Shown piece by piece: positions 25,897-34,709 of a stretch of DNA of 64,000 nt; within the stretch, counting starts at the first letter, position 1, and every line of letters starts with the position of its first letter. Both the position numbers and the translations under genes were made by a program. The notes under the pieces are model-generated. The model was not told the DNA's origin. It made no database searches and worked only from the letters and a program-made list of their open reading frames with translations. The DNA lies in assembly GCA_965216135.1 (NCBI GenBank), contig CBDCFL010000017.1, forward strand, positions 62,001 to 126,000, in the 5' to 3' direction. The stretch is from CBDCFL01 sp965216135. GTDB lineage: Bacteria; Pseudomonadota; Alphaproteobacteria; Rhodobacterales; Rhodobacteraceae.

Positions 25897-26948
25897 GAGC
25901 CTCGGATTGAATTTCTGAATCAAAGGGATTCCCACAAGGCTTGATTTGTGATTCACCATATTTGGAGGTGGATCATGGGCAAGACACTATCACTGGACCT
26001 GCGTGAGCGGGTTCTTGCGTTCATCGTAGAGGGCCATTCGTGTCACGAAGCTGCGCGGCGGTTTCGGATATCAGCGGCGAGTGCCGTGCGGATTAGGCAG
26101 CGCCGCCGACAAACGGGTTCCATCGCACCAGCCAAGCGGGGCCGACCAAAAGGCAGCAGCAGACTGGAAGTGTTTGCGGGGTTTCTCAAGACAACAGTGG
26201 ATCGCAGGCCAGACATTACGATGCCGGAACTGGCCGAGGCGCTTATTCAGGAACACGATATGCGGGCCGCTCCGGCAGAGCTGTCGCGCTTCCTCAAGCA
26301 CCGGCTCGGTTACACATATAAAAAAATCCTTGATTGCAACGGAGAGGCGGCGCAAGCGGGTGCGCGCCGCGCGATACGAGTGGCGGCACCGACGCCAGCC
26401 GAGGATGCGACTTGAGCCGCACAGGTTGGTCTTTATCGACGAAACGGCGGTGACGACCAAGCTCACGCGCCTGCGCGGGAGATCTCCCTGCGGCGCGCGT
26501 CTGGAAGCGGATGCCCCCTTCGGCCATTGGCGCACCCAGACCTTCATTGCAGGGCTGCGCGTTGATGAGTTGACCGCTCCCTGGCTGCTTGACGGCCCGA
26601 TGAACCGTGCTGCCTTCGATGTCTATATCGAAACACAGCTCGCCCCGACGCTTCAGCCCGGTGACGTCGTGATCGCCGACAACCTGTCTTCACACAAGTC
26701 CGCATGGGCGCAGGCGTTGCTGAAGGCGCAGGGAAACTGGATGCTCTTTTTGCCACCATACAGCCCCGACCTGAACCCGATCGAGATGGCCTTCTCCAAG
26801 CTCAAAGCCCACCTGCGAAGGATGGCCGCCAGAACATTTGATGCCCTGACTGAAGCCGTGGGTGACATCTGCGATCTATTCGAACCTCAAGAGTGCGAAA
26901 ACTACTTCAGAGCTGCAAACTATGTTGCAGAATAAATGTCCGTAGCTC
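25897..26948 (+). mobile_element. IS630-family insertion sequence, local label IS630-D
   Basis: 1052 bp flanked by TA (25895-25896 and 26949-26950). Ends GAGCCTCGGA and, inverted, GAGCTACGGA match at eight of ten bases. Single copy in the window. It differs from elements A-C in length, ends and transposase subtype. Confidence 0.85.
25975..26935 (+). CDS. IS630-family transposase of IS630-D (two frames)
   Basis: The first frame starts at ATG 25975 (GKTLSLDLRERVLAFIVEG) with a helix-turn-helix (SCHEAARRFRISAASAVRI) and runs to 26415. The catalytic half is in another frame: SLIATERRRKRVRAARYEWR, LVFIDETAVTTKLTRLRGR, VIADNLSSHKSAWAQ, PPYSPDLNPIEMAFSKLKAHLR, ending at 26935. The frames meet at a run of seven A near 26320-26326 (GYTYKK). 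Reaching the second frame needs +1 or -2 slippage, so either programmed slippage or an indel is involved. Confidence 0.82.
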
Positions 26949-26950
26949 TA

Positions 26951-27618
26951 GGCCGCGGGCCCGCCGGATGCGAGCGCAATTCCGGCACAAAATGACGCGG
27001 CAGAATGAAATGCGGGCCACTCCGACGGAGCGCCCAAAAAAAACGCCGGCACGAGGCCGGCGCTAAGTTATTGAGGCAGGTTTCATACAGGCAAGAAACC
27101 TATCGAGCAGTAACGGGTTTATACGACAGCACGTGCCTCCGGCCAAGCCAAAAGTTTGAAATGATTAACTTGTCGTCTTCAAACCGCGCCAAATCAGGTT
27201 TCTGATTATTTGATTGTTGCAGGATTAGAACGCCAAAAACTGACGCCCGGTTGCGTGATTTTGAGCCTCGGCGCGACCGTTTGCCCAACTGCACGGCGGC
27301 TGATTCTCGTCGCATCTGTCCATGACTTGTTGTTGGAGGGGATCGCGCCACGTCATCTTGTGGGCGGCGAGTTGCGGGCGAGTGTCGGATTTAGGCCAAG
27401 CAAGGAGCTGGCGCGCCGAGTTTTTACGCCACTGGAAGTTTTTTCCGGATTTTCCGGTATTTGCGCGGGTTCCTGTGTCCCAAAAGGCGAATCGCAGCGA
27501 ATCGGTACCGCTCGACGCCAAAGCTCTTGCGCTTGTTGCATCGCGCCAGAGACGGTATTGAGGGTTAATCAAGCGGGCCATCGCGAGCCAAATGCGGACA
27601 TCCCTGAACGGAGGCGAC
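26951..27618. other. Gene-poor stretch with a strong minus-strand terminator
   Basis: About 670 bp without a convincing protein gene, locally AT-richer at 27090-27240. Open frames here have no recognisable motif. The minus-strand frame ending at 27100 (SNFWLGRRHVLSYKPVTAR) stops 38 bp before the terminator, and a small stem GGTTTC/GAAACC lies in between. A small RNA on the minus strand is possible. Confidence 0.4.
27036..27062 (-). terminator. Rho-independent terminator, minus strand
   Basis: CGCCGGC (27044-27050) pairs with GCCGGCG (27056-27062) around ACGAG. On the minus strand the stem is followed by a run of eight T. This is a textbook intrinsic terminator, yet no recognisable minus-strand gene ends just upstream of it. 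Confidence 0.8.
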
Positions 27619-27729
27619 ATGCGCGGTTTATTGATCATAGCTTTTCTGGCTCTTGCGGGCTGTGCGACCATCGAAGGAATCGGGCAGGACATTTCCGCTG
27701 GTGCCCGGGCGGTCAACAACATGCTCTAG
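27619..27729 (+). CDS. Entericidin A/B family small lipoprotein
   Basis: 36 residues: MRGLLIIAFLALAGCATIEG, with a lipobox LAGC, followed by IGQDISAGARAVNNML. The short length, lipobox and the G-x-G-x-D-I pattern after the Cys match entericidin-like lipoproteins, which are common in roseobacters. GGAGGCGAC precedes ATG 27619 at a good distance, supporting translation. These peptides are anchored to the membrane and linked to stress or toxin/antidote functions in enterobacteria; the role here is unknown. IS630-B copy 1 starts 67 bp downstream. Confidence 0.8.
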   Translation: MRGLLIIAFLALAGCATIEGIGQDISAGARAVNNML

Positions 27730-27796
27730 CGGCCAGCGGGTTCACCCGTACCCGGCGCGCCCTGCGATCTTGCAATGAACGCTGCGCTGACTTATA

Positions 27797-28954
27797 CCAG
27801 CGGCATTTAACATTGACCGATATGGGCCCATTTTCGCATTCCGATTGATGTGATGGTTTCGGGCTGTGCGATGAGCTTTTTCCAAGCTTCGCATCCAGCA
27901 TCGACGATGGCATTGTAGTCTTCGAACACGCGGTTGGAGAGCCAATTGGCGCGCAAGTACTGCCAGATATTTTCCACCGGGTTCAGTTCCGGAGCGCGCG
28001 ATGGCAGCAGGATGATGGTGAGGTTCTTCGGGACTTTGAGTTTGCCGGTGGTGTGCCATCCGGCCCGATCCATCAGCACAACCGCATGGGCCTTTCGGGC
28101 GACGTGGCGGCTGATCTCGTCGAGATGCATCTGCATGGCTTGCGCGTCCGCCCAAGGCAGCATGAGCGCCGCCCCCTTGCCGTGAGCCGGACAGATGGCG
28201 CCGAACAGATAGGCGTTGTGATAGCGCTGATCGGCCGGCTGGCGGGGGCGCGTGCCCTTTCTCGCCCACAGGCGCGTCAGGCCATTCTTCTGGCCAAGGC
28301 GTGCTTCGTCCTGGAACCAGATCTCCACCGGCGTTCCCGCTGGCAGGTCAGCTATATGCACCTGGAGCGTGTCGGCGAAGTTTTTTTTAAACGCCTCGAT
28401 GATCCGCTTATCCTGCCTGGGATGCTGCGGGCGGGCGCTGATATGGGCAAAGCCCAGTTCGCCAAGCAGTCTGGATATCCCGCGCTCGGAATAGATGACG
28501 CCAAAGCGCGCCTCGATCACCCGCTTCAGGTCGATCCGCCGCCAGCGGACAACCCCGTCCACCGCCGGATCGGGGCCGGTCTCGACAATCTCGCCAAGTT
28601 CTTTCATCTGGACATCGCTCAGGTAGCGCGTCCGGCCCGCGCCCTTGCGGTTGGTGAGGCCATCCGGTCCCTCTTCGTTGAACCGGTGAACCCAGTCCCG
28701 CAGGGTTTGGCGATCCATCCCACCGATCCTTGCGGCCTCTCCACGGCGCATGCCATCGTAGACCGCCGCAAGAGACAACAGACGGCGGCTCTGCCGGGCA
28801 TCCTTGCAACGGCTGGCGAGTTTACGAAGGTGGCGGGCATCAAAGTCGCGACGAAGCGGAACACTGGCTGGCATGGCGATCCTCCTTTGCCAACCTTGAA
28901 TCAGATCAAAACCGATTTGGGAATCCCCACAGAGTCAGAAATTGATGCCGTTGG
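27797..28954 (-). mobile_element. IS630-family insertion sequence, local label IS630-B copy 1
   Basis: 1158 bp flanked by TA (27795-27796 and 28955-28956). Ends CCAGCGGCAT and, inverted, CCAACGGCAT. The second copy is at 35803-36960. It ends 15 bp before the start codon of the acyl-CoA ligase gene. Confidence 0.93.
27807..28874 (-). CDS. IS630-family transposase (single intact frame)
   Basis: 355 residues in one frame: MPASVPLRRDFDARHLRKL, helix-turn-helix GEAARIGGMDRQTLRDWVHRF, EAFKKNFADTL across an eight-A run that keeps the frame, then DDE motifs WFQDEARLGQKNGLTRLW, VVLMDRAGWHTTGKL and SRAPELNPVENIWQYLRANWL. The ATG is preceded by GGAGGATCGCC. Full length with all three acidic residues (D, D, E), so probably active. 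It differs from copy 2 at a few residues (for example WKKL against WNKL). Confidence 0.92.
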   Translation of the reverse strand: MPASVPLRRDFDARHLRKLASRCKDARQSRRLLSLAAVYDGMRRGEAARIGGMDRQTLRDWVHRFNEEGPDGLTNRKGAGRTRYLSDVQMKELGEIVETGPDPAVDGVVRWRRIDLKRVIEARFGVIYSERGISRLLGELGFAHISARPQHPRQDKRIIEAFKKNFADTLQVHIADLPAGTPVEIWFQDEARLGQKNGLTRLWARKGTRPRQPADQRYHNAYLFGAICPAHGKGAALMLPWADAQAMQMHLDEISRHVARKAHAVVLMDRAGWHTTGKLKVPKNLTIILLPSRAPELNPVENIWQYLRANWLSNRVFEDYNAIVDAGCEAWKKLIAQPETITSIGMRKWAHIGQC

Positions 28955-28969
28955 TATTAGGCGGTGCCA

Positions 28970-29462
28970 ATGAGTTCGCTTTACGATCAGGGCCGCGCGG
29001 CCCCATGTCCAGGACCTTACAATCTGACGGAATATGTTTTGGCGGCCGGTCAGGCGGTTCCGGACAAAACCGCATTGATGCTGGTTGCGCCCGATGGCAC
29101 CGAACGCATGAGCTACGCCGCCCTGCGTCAGGCAGTTTTGGGCACCGCCGCCGGGTTGCTGGAAATGGGCGTGGCGCCGGGATCGAATCTGCTTTTGCGG
29201 TTGGGCAATACGCCGGATTTTCCGATTGTGCATCTGGCTGCGATTGCGGCGGGGATCATTCCGGTGCCCACATCGTCGCAGCTGACCGAAGCAGAGATTA
29301 CGCCGATGGCTGCCACTATCAAGCCCGCGCTGATCGCGGCGGCACCAGGCGTTGCCCTGCCGCACGGCGACGCCGTGGTTGTCTGGCAGGACGAGCTGCG
29401 CGCGATGCGCAAGTTGCCACCCGCTGAAATTGTCACGGGCGACCCCGACCGTCCGGCTTATA
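28970..29462 (+). pseudogene. Acyl-CoA ligase (AMP-binding) gene, 5' fragment
   Basis: The N-terminal 164 codons: MSSLYDQGRAAPCPGPYNLTEYVLAAG, PDKTALMLVAPDGTERMSYAALR, LLRLGNTPDFPIVHLAAIAAGIIPVPTSSQLT, up to DPDRPAY. There IS630-A copy 2 is inserted at a TA. The 3' part resumes at 33030 with MVFTSGTSGQPR. The intact enzyme would be about 510 residues and resembles benzoate-CoA-ligase-like or medium acyl-CoA synthetases. It was the first gene of an operon with an FrnE-like protein and an MFS transporter. IS630-B copy 1 sits 15 bp upstream of the ATG as well. Confidence 0.88.
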
Positions 29463-30618
29463 CCAACGGCCCTAGTCGTTGACCGTTTTGACCCATTGTC
29501 TGGTAGTGATTGACGTGATTGCGGTTTTGTCGTTTGCAAAGAAGTTCTATGCTTCGCAACACCTGTCGACGATCTGCTCATAATTGTCGAAGACGGATAT
29601 GGCGAGCTTGTTGGCACGCAGATAAGCCCACACATTTTCCATCGGGTTGAGTTCAGGGGAATAGGGCGGGAGTTTGAGCAGGGTGATGTTGTCGGGTACC
29701 TCCAGCTCTGCCGAACCGTGCCAGCCAGCGCCATCCAGAATGAGAAGGGCATGTGCGCCCGATGCGACGGTTTTAGCGATCTCGGCGAGATGCGCGCTCA
29801 TGGCCTGTGTGTCGGCATGTGGCATGATCAGAGCGGCCGCTTCAGCCCGTTCCGGGCAGACGGCACCGAAAATGTAGCTCCAGATATAGCGGGTGTCGCG
29901 CGGGGCACGGGGGCGTGTTCCACGCTCGGCCCAGATACGGGTGAGCGTGCCCTGCTGGCCAACCCGCGCTTCATCCTGAAACCATATCTCCAGGGGCTTG
30001 CTGCGGGCTGTTTCCGGCAAGGCTGCTTCTACCTCTGCGGCGAAGTTTTTTTAAAAGCCTCCTGTGCATCCGGGTCGGATTTCGGATGCTGCGGGCGCAC
30101 CGACAGACGCCGAAAGCCCAGGCTTGCCAATTGTTTGCCAACAGTTCGCTCATGCATGGTGACGCCGAAGCGCTCTTCGATCTTGCGTTTCAGATCAATG
30201 CGCCGCCAGCGCACAACCCCATCGGTTTCGGGGTCGGGACCCGCCCGAACCATTTCCGCCAACTCCTCCTTCTGTGCCGCGCTCAGCAGACAGGGTGGAT
30301 CCGGCGGGCGACGGTTGAACAGGCCCGACACGCCCTCCGCATTGTAACGGTGGGCCCAATCCCGCAGCGTCTGCCGATCCATGCCGCAGTTTTCTGCCGC
30401 CGTCTTGCGGTCAACCCCATCCAGAACCAGGGCAATCGCCAACATCCGTCGCGCCGCTTTCCCATCCCGGCACCGCGCCGCTTCCTGGCGAAGCTCGCCT
30501 GCGGACTTGTCTTTGCGCGTAATCCTTACTGCCATCAAAGCCTCCCTTGCCTTGATGCCACTGAATCAGATCACGCCGCTCGTGGGAATCCCCTTGAGTC
30601 AAATCTGGGGGCCGTTGG
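29463..30618 (-). mobile_element. IS630-A copy 2
   Basis: 1156 bp flanked by TA (29461-29462 and 30619-30620), nearly identical to copy 1. It splits the acyl-CoA ligase gene. Only five further bases (TTATA) separate its right-hand TA-containing end from IS630-C copy 1. Confidence 0.93.
29472..30535 (-). pseudogene. IS630-A copy 2 transposase with a premature stop
   Basis: As copy 1 (frames joined by -1 slippage on seven A), but the codon for Trp in CCEAWNFF is TAG here, so the second frame ends at 29547 after DRCCEA. The last 24 residues are lost. This copy also has GAVCPERAE where copy 1 has GTVCPERAE. Confidence 0.85.
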
Positions 30619-30698
30619 TATTATACCACCGAGCGGAATGCCTGACTCACGTTGGGGATTCCCAAGCGGTCCGATCTCTGACTCAATGTGGTGAACCA

Positions 30699-31203
30699 AT
30701 GAGGTTCGCCATGGCAGCGCCTATCGACTTACGGAACGATTTTGACAGCGTCTCACTGCGGCGCCTCGCGAAGAGGACCAGGGACGCGACCCAGAGCCGT
30801 CGTCTGCTGGCGTTGGCCGAGGTCTACGATGGTGGCAGCAGGACGGATGCGTCGCGGATCGGCGGCGTCGGTCTGCAGATCATTCGCGACTGGGTGCTGC
30901 GCTTCAACGCCCGCGGACCGGACGGGCTGGTCGATGGGAAGTCACCGGGCGCACCCTCGAAGCTCAACGCCGATCACCGCCGCGCACTGGCGGAGGTTGT
31001 TGAGGCCGGCCCGGTCCTGGCGGTGGACGGCGTCGTGCGCTGGCGGCGCAAGGACCTGGCGCGGTGGCTCTTGGAGACGTTCGCCATCTCGCTCGACGAG
31101 ACCACGGTCGGGCGCGAGTTGAAGGCGCTCGGCTTCGCCAAGATCTCGGCGCGGCCGCGCCACTACGCGCAAAACGAGCTGGCCGTCGAGGCTTTTAAAA
31201 AAA
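30699..31203 (+). pseudogene. IS630-C transposase, 5' fragment
   Basis: Starts MRFAMAAPIDLRNDFDSVSLRRLAKRTRDATQSRRLLALAEVYDGGSRTDASRIGG in pieces recognisable from copy 2, with the helix-turn-helix and Arg-rich region up to LAVEAFKK. The run of A that follows is the IS1595 insertion point. The 3' fragment resumes at 32437. Confidence 0.85.
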
Positions 31204-32436
31204 GGGCTTCTCCCTTTGCTTCCGGTCACACCAGATGTTGATCGGCCTTCTACGTTCCAGGCACGGTTCCTGGACCGTGCCGGGCGATGTGCGGGAGCTT
31301 TTGGGCTTGGGGAAGTTGGTTTCGAGTGCTGTCAGGCAGGCTGGAGGGCCGGCACTCGGCCCTGATTGAGGTGGATCGGAGGGCGGGCGGTGGCTGGCGC
31401 CCGGCCTGCCGGGATCAGCCGCGTTGTCCGACGATGTCGCGGTAGTCGGCGGGTCGGAGGCGCGTGCCGATGCCGAGCAGGGTGTCGAAGGCCGTTGCGG
31501 TGTGGCGGCGGCGGTTCCAGCGGAACACGAACTCGTCGAGATAGCGGCGCAGATGGGCGCGGCGCAGGCCATGGAAGGTTCCGAGCGCCCAGCGCTTCAG
31601 GTTCGAGAACACACGATGGATCCACGTCAGCACGAGATGGGCGAGCGTTGCACCGACGACCTTGGGCTGGTGGTCGTGGTCGGGCAGGCCGCAATAACCG
31701 CTCCAGCCATCGGTGATTACCCGCGCGCCCGGCGCCGAGGTCCCGGCAACGAAGGCATGAAGGCTGCGCGCGGAGAAATCCCCGATCGGCGCCAGCCGGA
31801 TGCGACGTGGCTCGCCCTCGGGCGATAGCTCGACCGCGCCGGCAATGCGCATCTTGCCTTGCGGGCTGCGACCTTGCCCGCCTGCGGTCGGGTCTTTTAC
31901 GGTGCGGAACGGTAGGGTGGCCTCATCGATCTCGACCAGGTCCTCAAGCAGGCTGCGATCCGGATCGACCATGGCACGGCGCAGCTTGTGTAGCAGGAGC
32001 CAGGCACTCTTGTAACTGCCGAGCCCGAGCTGGGCCTGGAGTTGCAGGGCGGAGATACCGTTCGAGTGGCTGGTCACGATGTGAACGGCCATGAACCAGG
32101 TCTTCAGGGGCAAGTGGCTGCGGTGCATGATCGTGCCTGCGGTCACCGAAGTCTCCTTCCCGCAGGCCGCACATTCCCAGCTCGCCCGGCGACGCTTCAG
32201 TCCCCAGCCCCTGTCATGGCCGCAGGCGGGGCAGACGAAGCCGTCGGGCCAGCGCTTGGCTGCGAGATGCCGGGCGCAGGAGGCTTCATCGGGAAAGCGC
32301 GCCTCGAAGGCGGCGCGGGACATCGGGCGGTCGTATTTCCAGCGGCTGGGCATGACAGAACATTAGGCGAACATCCTGCCGATGGCAACCGCAAACCCAA
32401 CATGTCGTCAAACCGGGGTCAGAGGGATAAGCCTCT
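31204..32436 (-). mobile_element. IS1595-family insertion sequence (ISXO2-like transposase) nested in IS630-C
   Basis: About 1233 bp. The flanks share TAAAAAAA, consistent with the 8-bp duplication of IS1595 elements; exact ends are ambiguous because the target is an A-run. Left end GGGCTTCTCCC and, inverted from the right, AGAGGCTTATCCC share GGCTTMTCCC. The size agrees exactly with the length difference from copy 2. Confidence 0.85.
31415..32353 (-). CDS. IS1595-family transposase (ISXO2-like)
   Basis: 312 residues. N-terminal zinc-ribbon CPACGHDRGWGLKRRRASWECAACGKETSVTAGT (two CxxC pairs), followed by the ISXO2-like domain: LPLKTWFMAVHIVT, SYKSAWLLLHKLRRAM, VEIDEATLPF, ADGW-type VITDGWSGYCGL, and FSNLKRWALGTFHGLRRAHLRRYLDEFVFRWNRR with the catalytic region ending HLRRYLDEFxxRxN. 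No frameshift is seen; the protein appears complete. The start at 32353 (M-P-S-R-W-K-Y-D) is plausible; a later Met (MSRAAFEARFPDE) is an alternative. Confidence 0.9.
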   Translation of the reverse strand: MPSRWKYDRPMSRAAFEARFPDEASCARHLAAKRWPDGFVCPACGHDRGWGLKRRRASWECAACGKETSVTAGTIMHRSHLPLKTWFMAVHIVTSHSNGISALQLQAQLGLGSYKSAWLLLHKLRRAMVDPDRSLLEDLVEIDEATLPFRTVKDPTAGGQGRSPQGKMRIAGAVELSPEGEPRRIRLAPIGDFSARSLHAFVAGTSAPGARVITDGWSGYCGLPDHDHQPKVVGATLAHLVLTWIHRVFSNLKRWALGTFHGLRRAHLRRYLDEFVFRWNRRRHTATAFDTLLGIGTRLRPADYRDIVGQRG

Positions 32437-33013
32437 TAAAAAAAACTTCCCCGCCGAACTGGCGAAGATCCGGGCGAGGCTCCCGAAAGGCGTCGAGATA
32501 GAGCTGTGGTGGCAAGATGAAGCCCGCATCGGCCAGAAGAATAAGCTCACACGCCGATGGGCCAGACGTGGCACGCGCCCGCGGGCGCCCCGCGACCAGC
32601 GCACCGAATGGGCCTATATCTTCGGCGCGATCTGTCCCGCGAAGGGGAAAGGCGCCGGGCTGGTCATGCCCTGGTGCGACACCGACGCCATGGCGGCGCA
32701 CCTCATCGAGATCAGTGCCGCCGTCGATCCCGGCGCCCATGCGGTGCTGATCGTCGATCAGGCCGGTTGGCACTTGACGCCCAAGCTGGCGATCCCCGAC
32801 AACATCACCGTCCTGGCGCTGCCGCCACGATCGCCCGAGTTGAACCCGGTGGAGAATGTCTGGCAATTCATGCGCGACAACTGGTTGTCGCACCGGATCT
32901 TCAAATCCTACGAAGACATCGTCGCGCTGTGCTGCCAAGCCTGGAACAACCTCATCGACCAACCATGGAAGATCATGTCCCTCGGCATGCGCAAATGGGC
33001 GCATGGGTTCTGA
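32437..33013 (+). pseudogene. IS630-C transposase, 3' fragment
   Basis: Resumes after the A-run with NFPAELAKIRARLPKGVEIELWWQDEARIGQKNKL, IVDQAGWHLTPKL and SPELNPVENVWQFMRDNWLSHRIFKSYED to AHGF and TGA at 33013. All DDE residues are in this part, but it has lost its N-terminal DNA-binding half. Confidence 0.85.
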
Positions 33014-33029
33014 TCAATGACCGTTGGTA

Positions 33030-34062
33030 TTATATGGTCTTTACGTCCGGCACCTCGGGCCAGCCGCGCGCGGTGGTCCATGCGCATCGCGCCATCTGGG
33101 CGCGGCGGATGATGTGGCCCAGCTGGTATGGGTTGCGCCGCGATGACCGGTTGCTTCATGCTGGTGCGTTCAGCTGGACCTATACGCTCGGCACCGGTGT
33201 TCTGGACCCCTGGTCGATCGGGGCAACCGCGCTGATCCCTGCAGAGGGCACGCCCTCGCAGGACTTGCCAGATCTGATGAAGGAATATGAGGCCACTATT
33301 TTCGCCGCCGCACCGGGTGTCTACCGACAGATGCTGCGCAACAGATTGCCGGACCTGCCGAATTTGCGTCATGGCCTGTCGGCGGGCGAAAAATTCCCGC
33401 AGGGCGTGCGGGAGGCATGGCGCGAGGCCACGGGTCTGGAGATATATGAAGCCTACGGCATGTCTGAATGCTCGACCTTTATCTCGGCAGCACCCGATCG
33501 CCCTGCGCCGGATGGCGCGCTGGGCTATCCGCAAGCCGGACGCCGCGTGGCAATCCTCGACGGCGGCGCGCCGGTTCCGTTCGGCAAAGCGGGGATCATT
33601 TCTGTGGACCGTCACGACCCCGGTCTGATGCTGGGCTATCATGGCCATGCCAAAGACACCGCCGCGCGCTACTCGGGCGACTGGTTTTTGTCGGGCGATG
33701 TTGGGACCATGCGCGACGACGGCGCGGTTTTCTATCTCGGCCGTGACGACGATATGATGAACGCAGGCGGGTATCGCGTTAGCCCTGTGGAAGTTGAAAG
33801 CGCCATGGCCCTGCACCCGGCAATCAGAGAGTGCGCTGCCGTCGAATATGAGGTTCGCCAAGATGTGCGGGTTATCGCGCTTGTCTACACCGGCGCGCAG
33901 AGCCAGGCAGACGCGTTGGAGGCCCACGCAGCCGCTCATCTGGCCTGTTATAAACAGCCCCGCGTGTTCCGCCATATTGACGCGCTGCCGCGCGGGAGGA
34001 ACAACAAAGTGTTGCGACAGGCCTTGCGGGGCTGGTTTGCCCGTGATGATCCTCGGCCATGA
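33030..34062 (+). pseudogene. Acyl-CoA ligase (AMP-binding) gene, 3' fragment
   Basis: From the P-loop-like motif VFTSGTSGQPRAVVHAH (A3 motif) through LRHGLSAGEKFPQGV, EAYGMSECSTF (A5), SGDVGTMRDDGAVFYLGRDDDMMNAGGYRVSPVEVESAM (A7-A8) to the C-terminal LPRGRNNKVLRQALRG with the catalytic-lysine region (A10). All adenylation-domain motifs are present, so only the insertions inactivate the gene. It ends overlapping the FrnE-like gene by four bases. Confidence 0.88.
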
Positions 34063-34709
34063 GGCGCATCAAACTTGACATCCTGTCCGACCCGATCTGT
34101 CCCTGGTGCCTGATCGGCAAGGTAGAGCTTGACGCGGCACTGGCCGCGCATCCCGATCACCCGTTCGATATCGAATGGCATCCGCGTCAGTTGAACCCCG
34201 ATATGCCCAAAGGTGGGATGGATCGGGCTGAATATCTTGAGCTGAAGTTTGGTGGTAAAGCAGGAGCCATTCGCGCCTATGCGCCGATTGTCGAACGCGC
34301 CGAGGCGATGGGCCTGGGCATCGATTTCGCCGCAATCACGCGCACGCCGAACACGCTGGATGCGCATCGTGTGATCCACTGGGCGGGGCTGGAAGGACGC
34401 CAGGGTGCGGTGGTGGCGGCGCTGTTCGCGGCTTACTTTCAACAGGGCCGGGATATTGGCGCCCAAGCGGTTCTGGCCGAGATCGCCGCAAGCGCCGGGC
34501 TGGATGGCGCGATGATCGCCGAGCTTTTGGCCAGCGATGCGGACAAAGACGAGGTGCACGCCCGCGATGCCCATGCTCTCAAGTCCGGGGTCACCGGGGT
34601 TCCGACGTTTGTCGTGGGCAGCAATCACGTCGTGACCGGCGCGCAGCCTGCGGCGCTGTGGGCAAATGTCATCGCCGAACACGGCGAACGCGCCGGGGTT
34701 GTGCCGTGA
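34059..34709 (+). CDS. DsbA family oxidoreductase, FrnE-like
   Basis: 216 residues in the FrnE branch of the DsbA/HCCA-isomerase family: LDILSDPICPWCLIGKVELDAAL carries the CPWC redox motif near the N-terminus, with no signal peptide, so it is cytoplasmic. Family segments are WHPRQLNPDMPKGGMDR, RTPNTLDAHRVIHWA, ALFAAYFQQGRDIGA and the cis-Pro loop GVTGVPTFVVG. FrnE-like proteins act as thiol-disulfide oxidoreductases or isomerases. It overlaps the ligase upstream and the MFS gene downstream (GTGA), marking a three-gene operon of which it is the only intact member. Confidence 0.9.
   Translation: MRRIKLDILSDPICPWCLIGKVELDAALAAHPDHPFDIEWHPRQLNPDMPKGGMDRAEYLELKFGGKAGAIRAYAPIVERAEAMGLGIDFAAITRTPNTLDAHRVIHWAGLEGRQGAVVAALFAAYFQQGRDIGAQAVLAEIAASAGLDGAMIAELLASDADKDEVHARDAHALKSGVTGVPTFVVGSNHVVTGAQPAALWANVIAEHGERAGVVP

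Larger units (their letters stand above)
30626..33027 (+). mobile_element. IS630-family insertion sequence, local label IS630-C copy 1, interrupted by an IS1595-type element
   Basis: 2402 bp in total between TA (30624-30625) and TA (33028-33029); removing the nested element and its 8-bp target duplication leaves 1161 bp, exactly as for copy 2 without its own nested IS. Ends CCACCGAGCGG and, inverted, CCAACGGTCAT. It lies within the same ligase gene as IS630-A copy 2. Confidence 0.92.

Noticed and set aside
27210..27848. Plus-strand frame of 212 residues
   Set aside because: No motif, overlaps the entericidin-like gene in another frame and reads into IS630-B.
32557..34062. 501-residue plus-strand frame spanning IS630-C and the ligase 3' fragment
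   Set aside because: The first part is out of frame with the transposase; only the ligase part (33030 on) is real. A chance fusion through the IS end.
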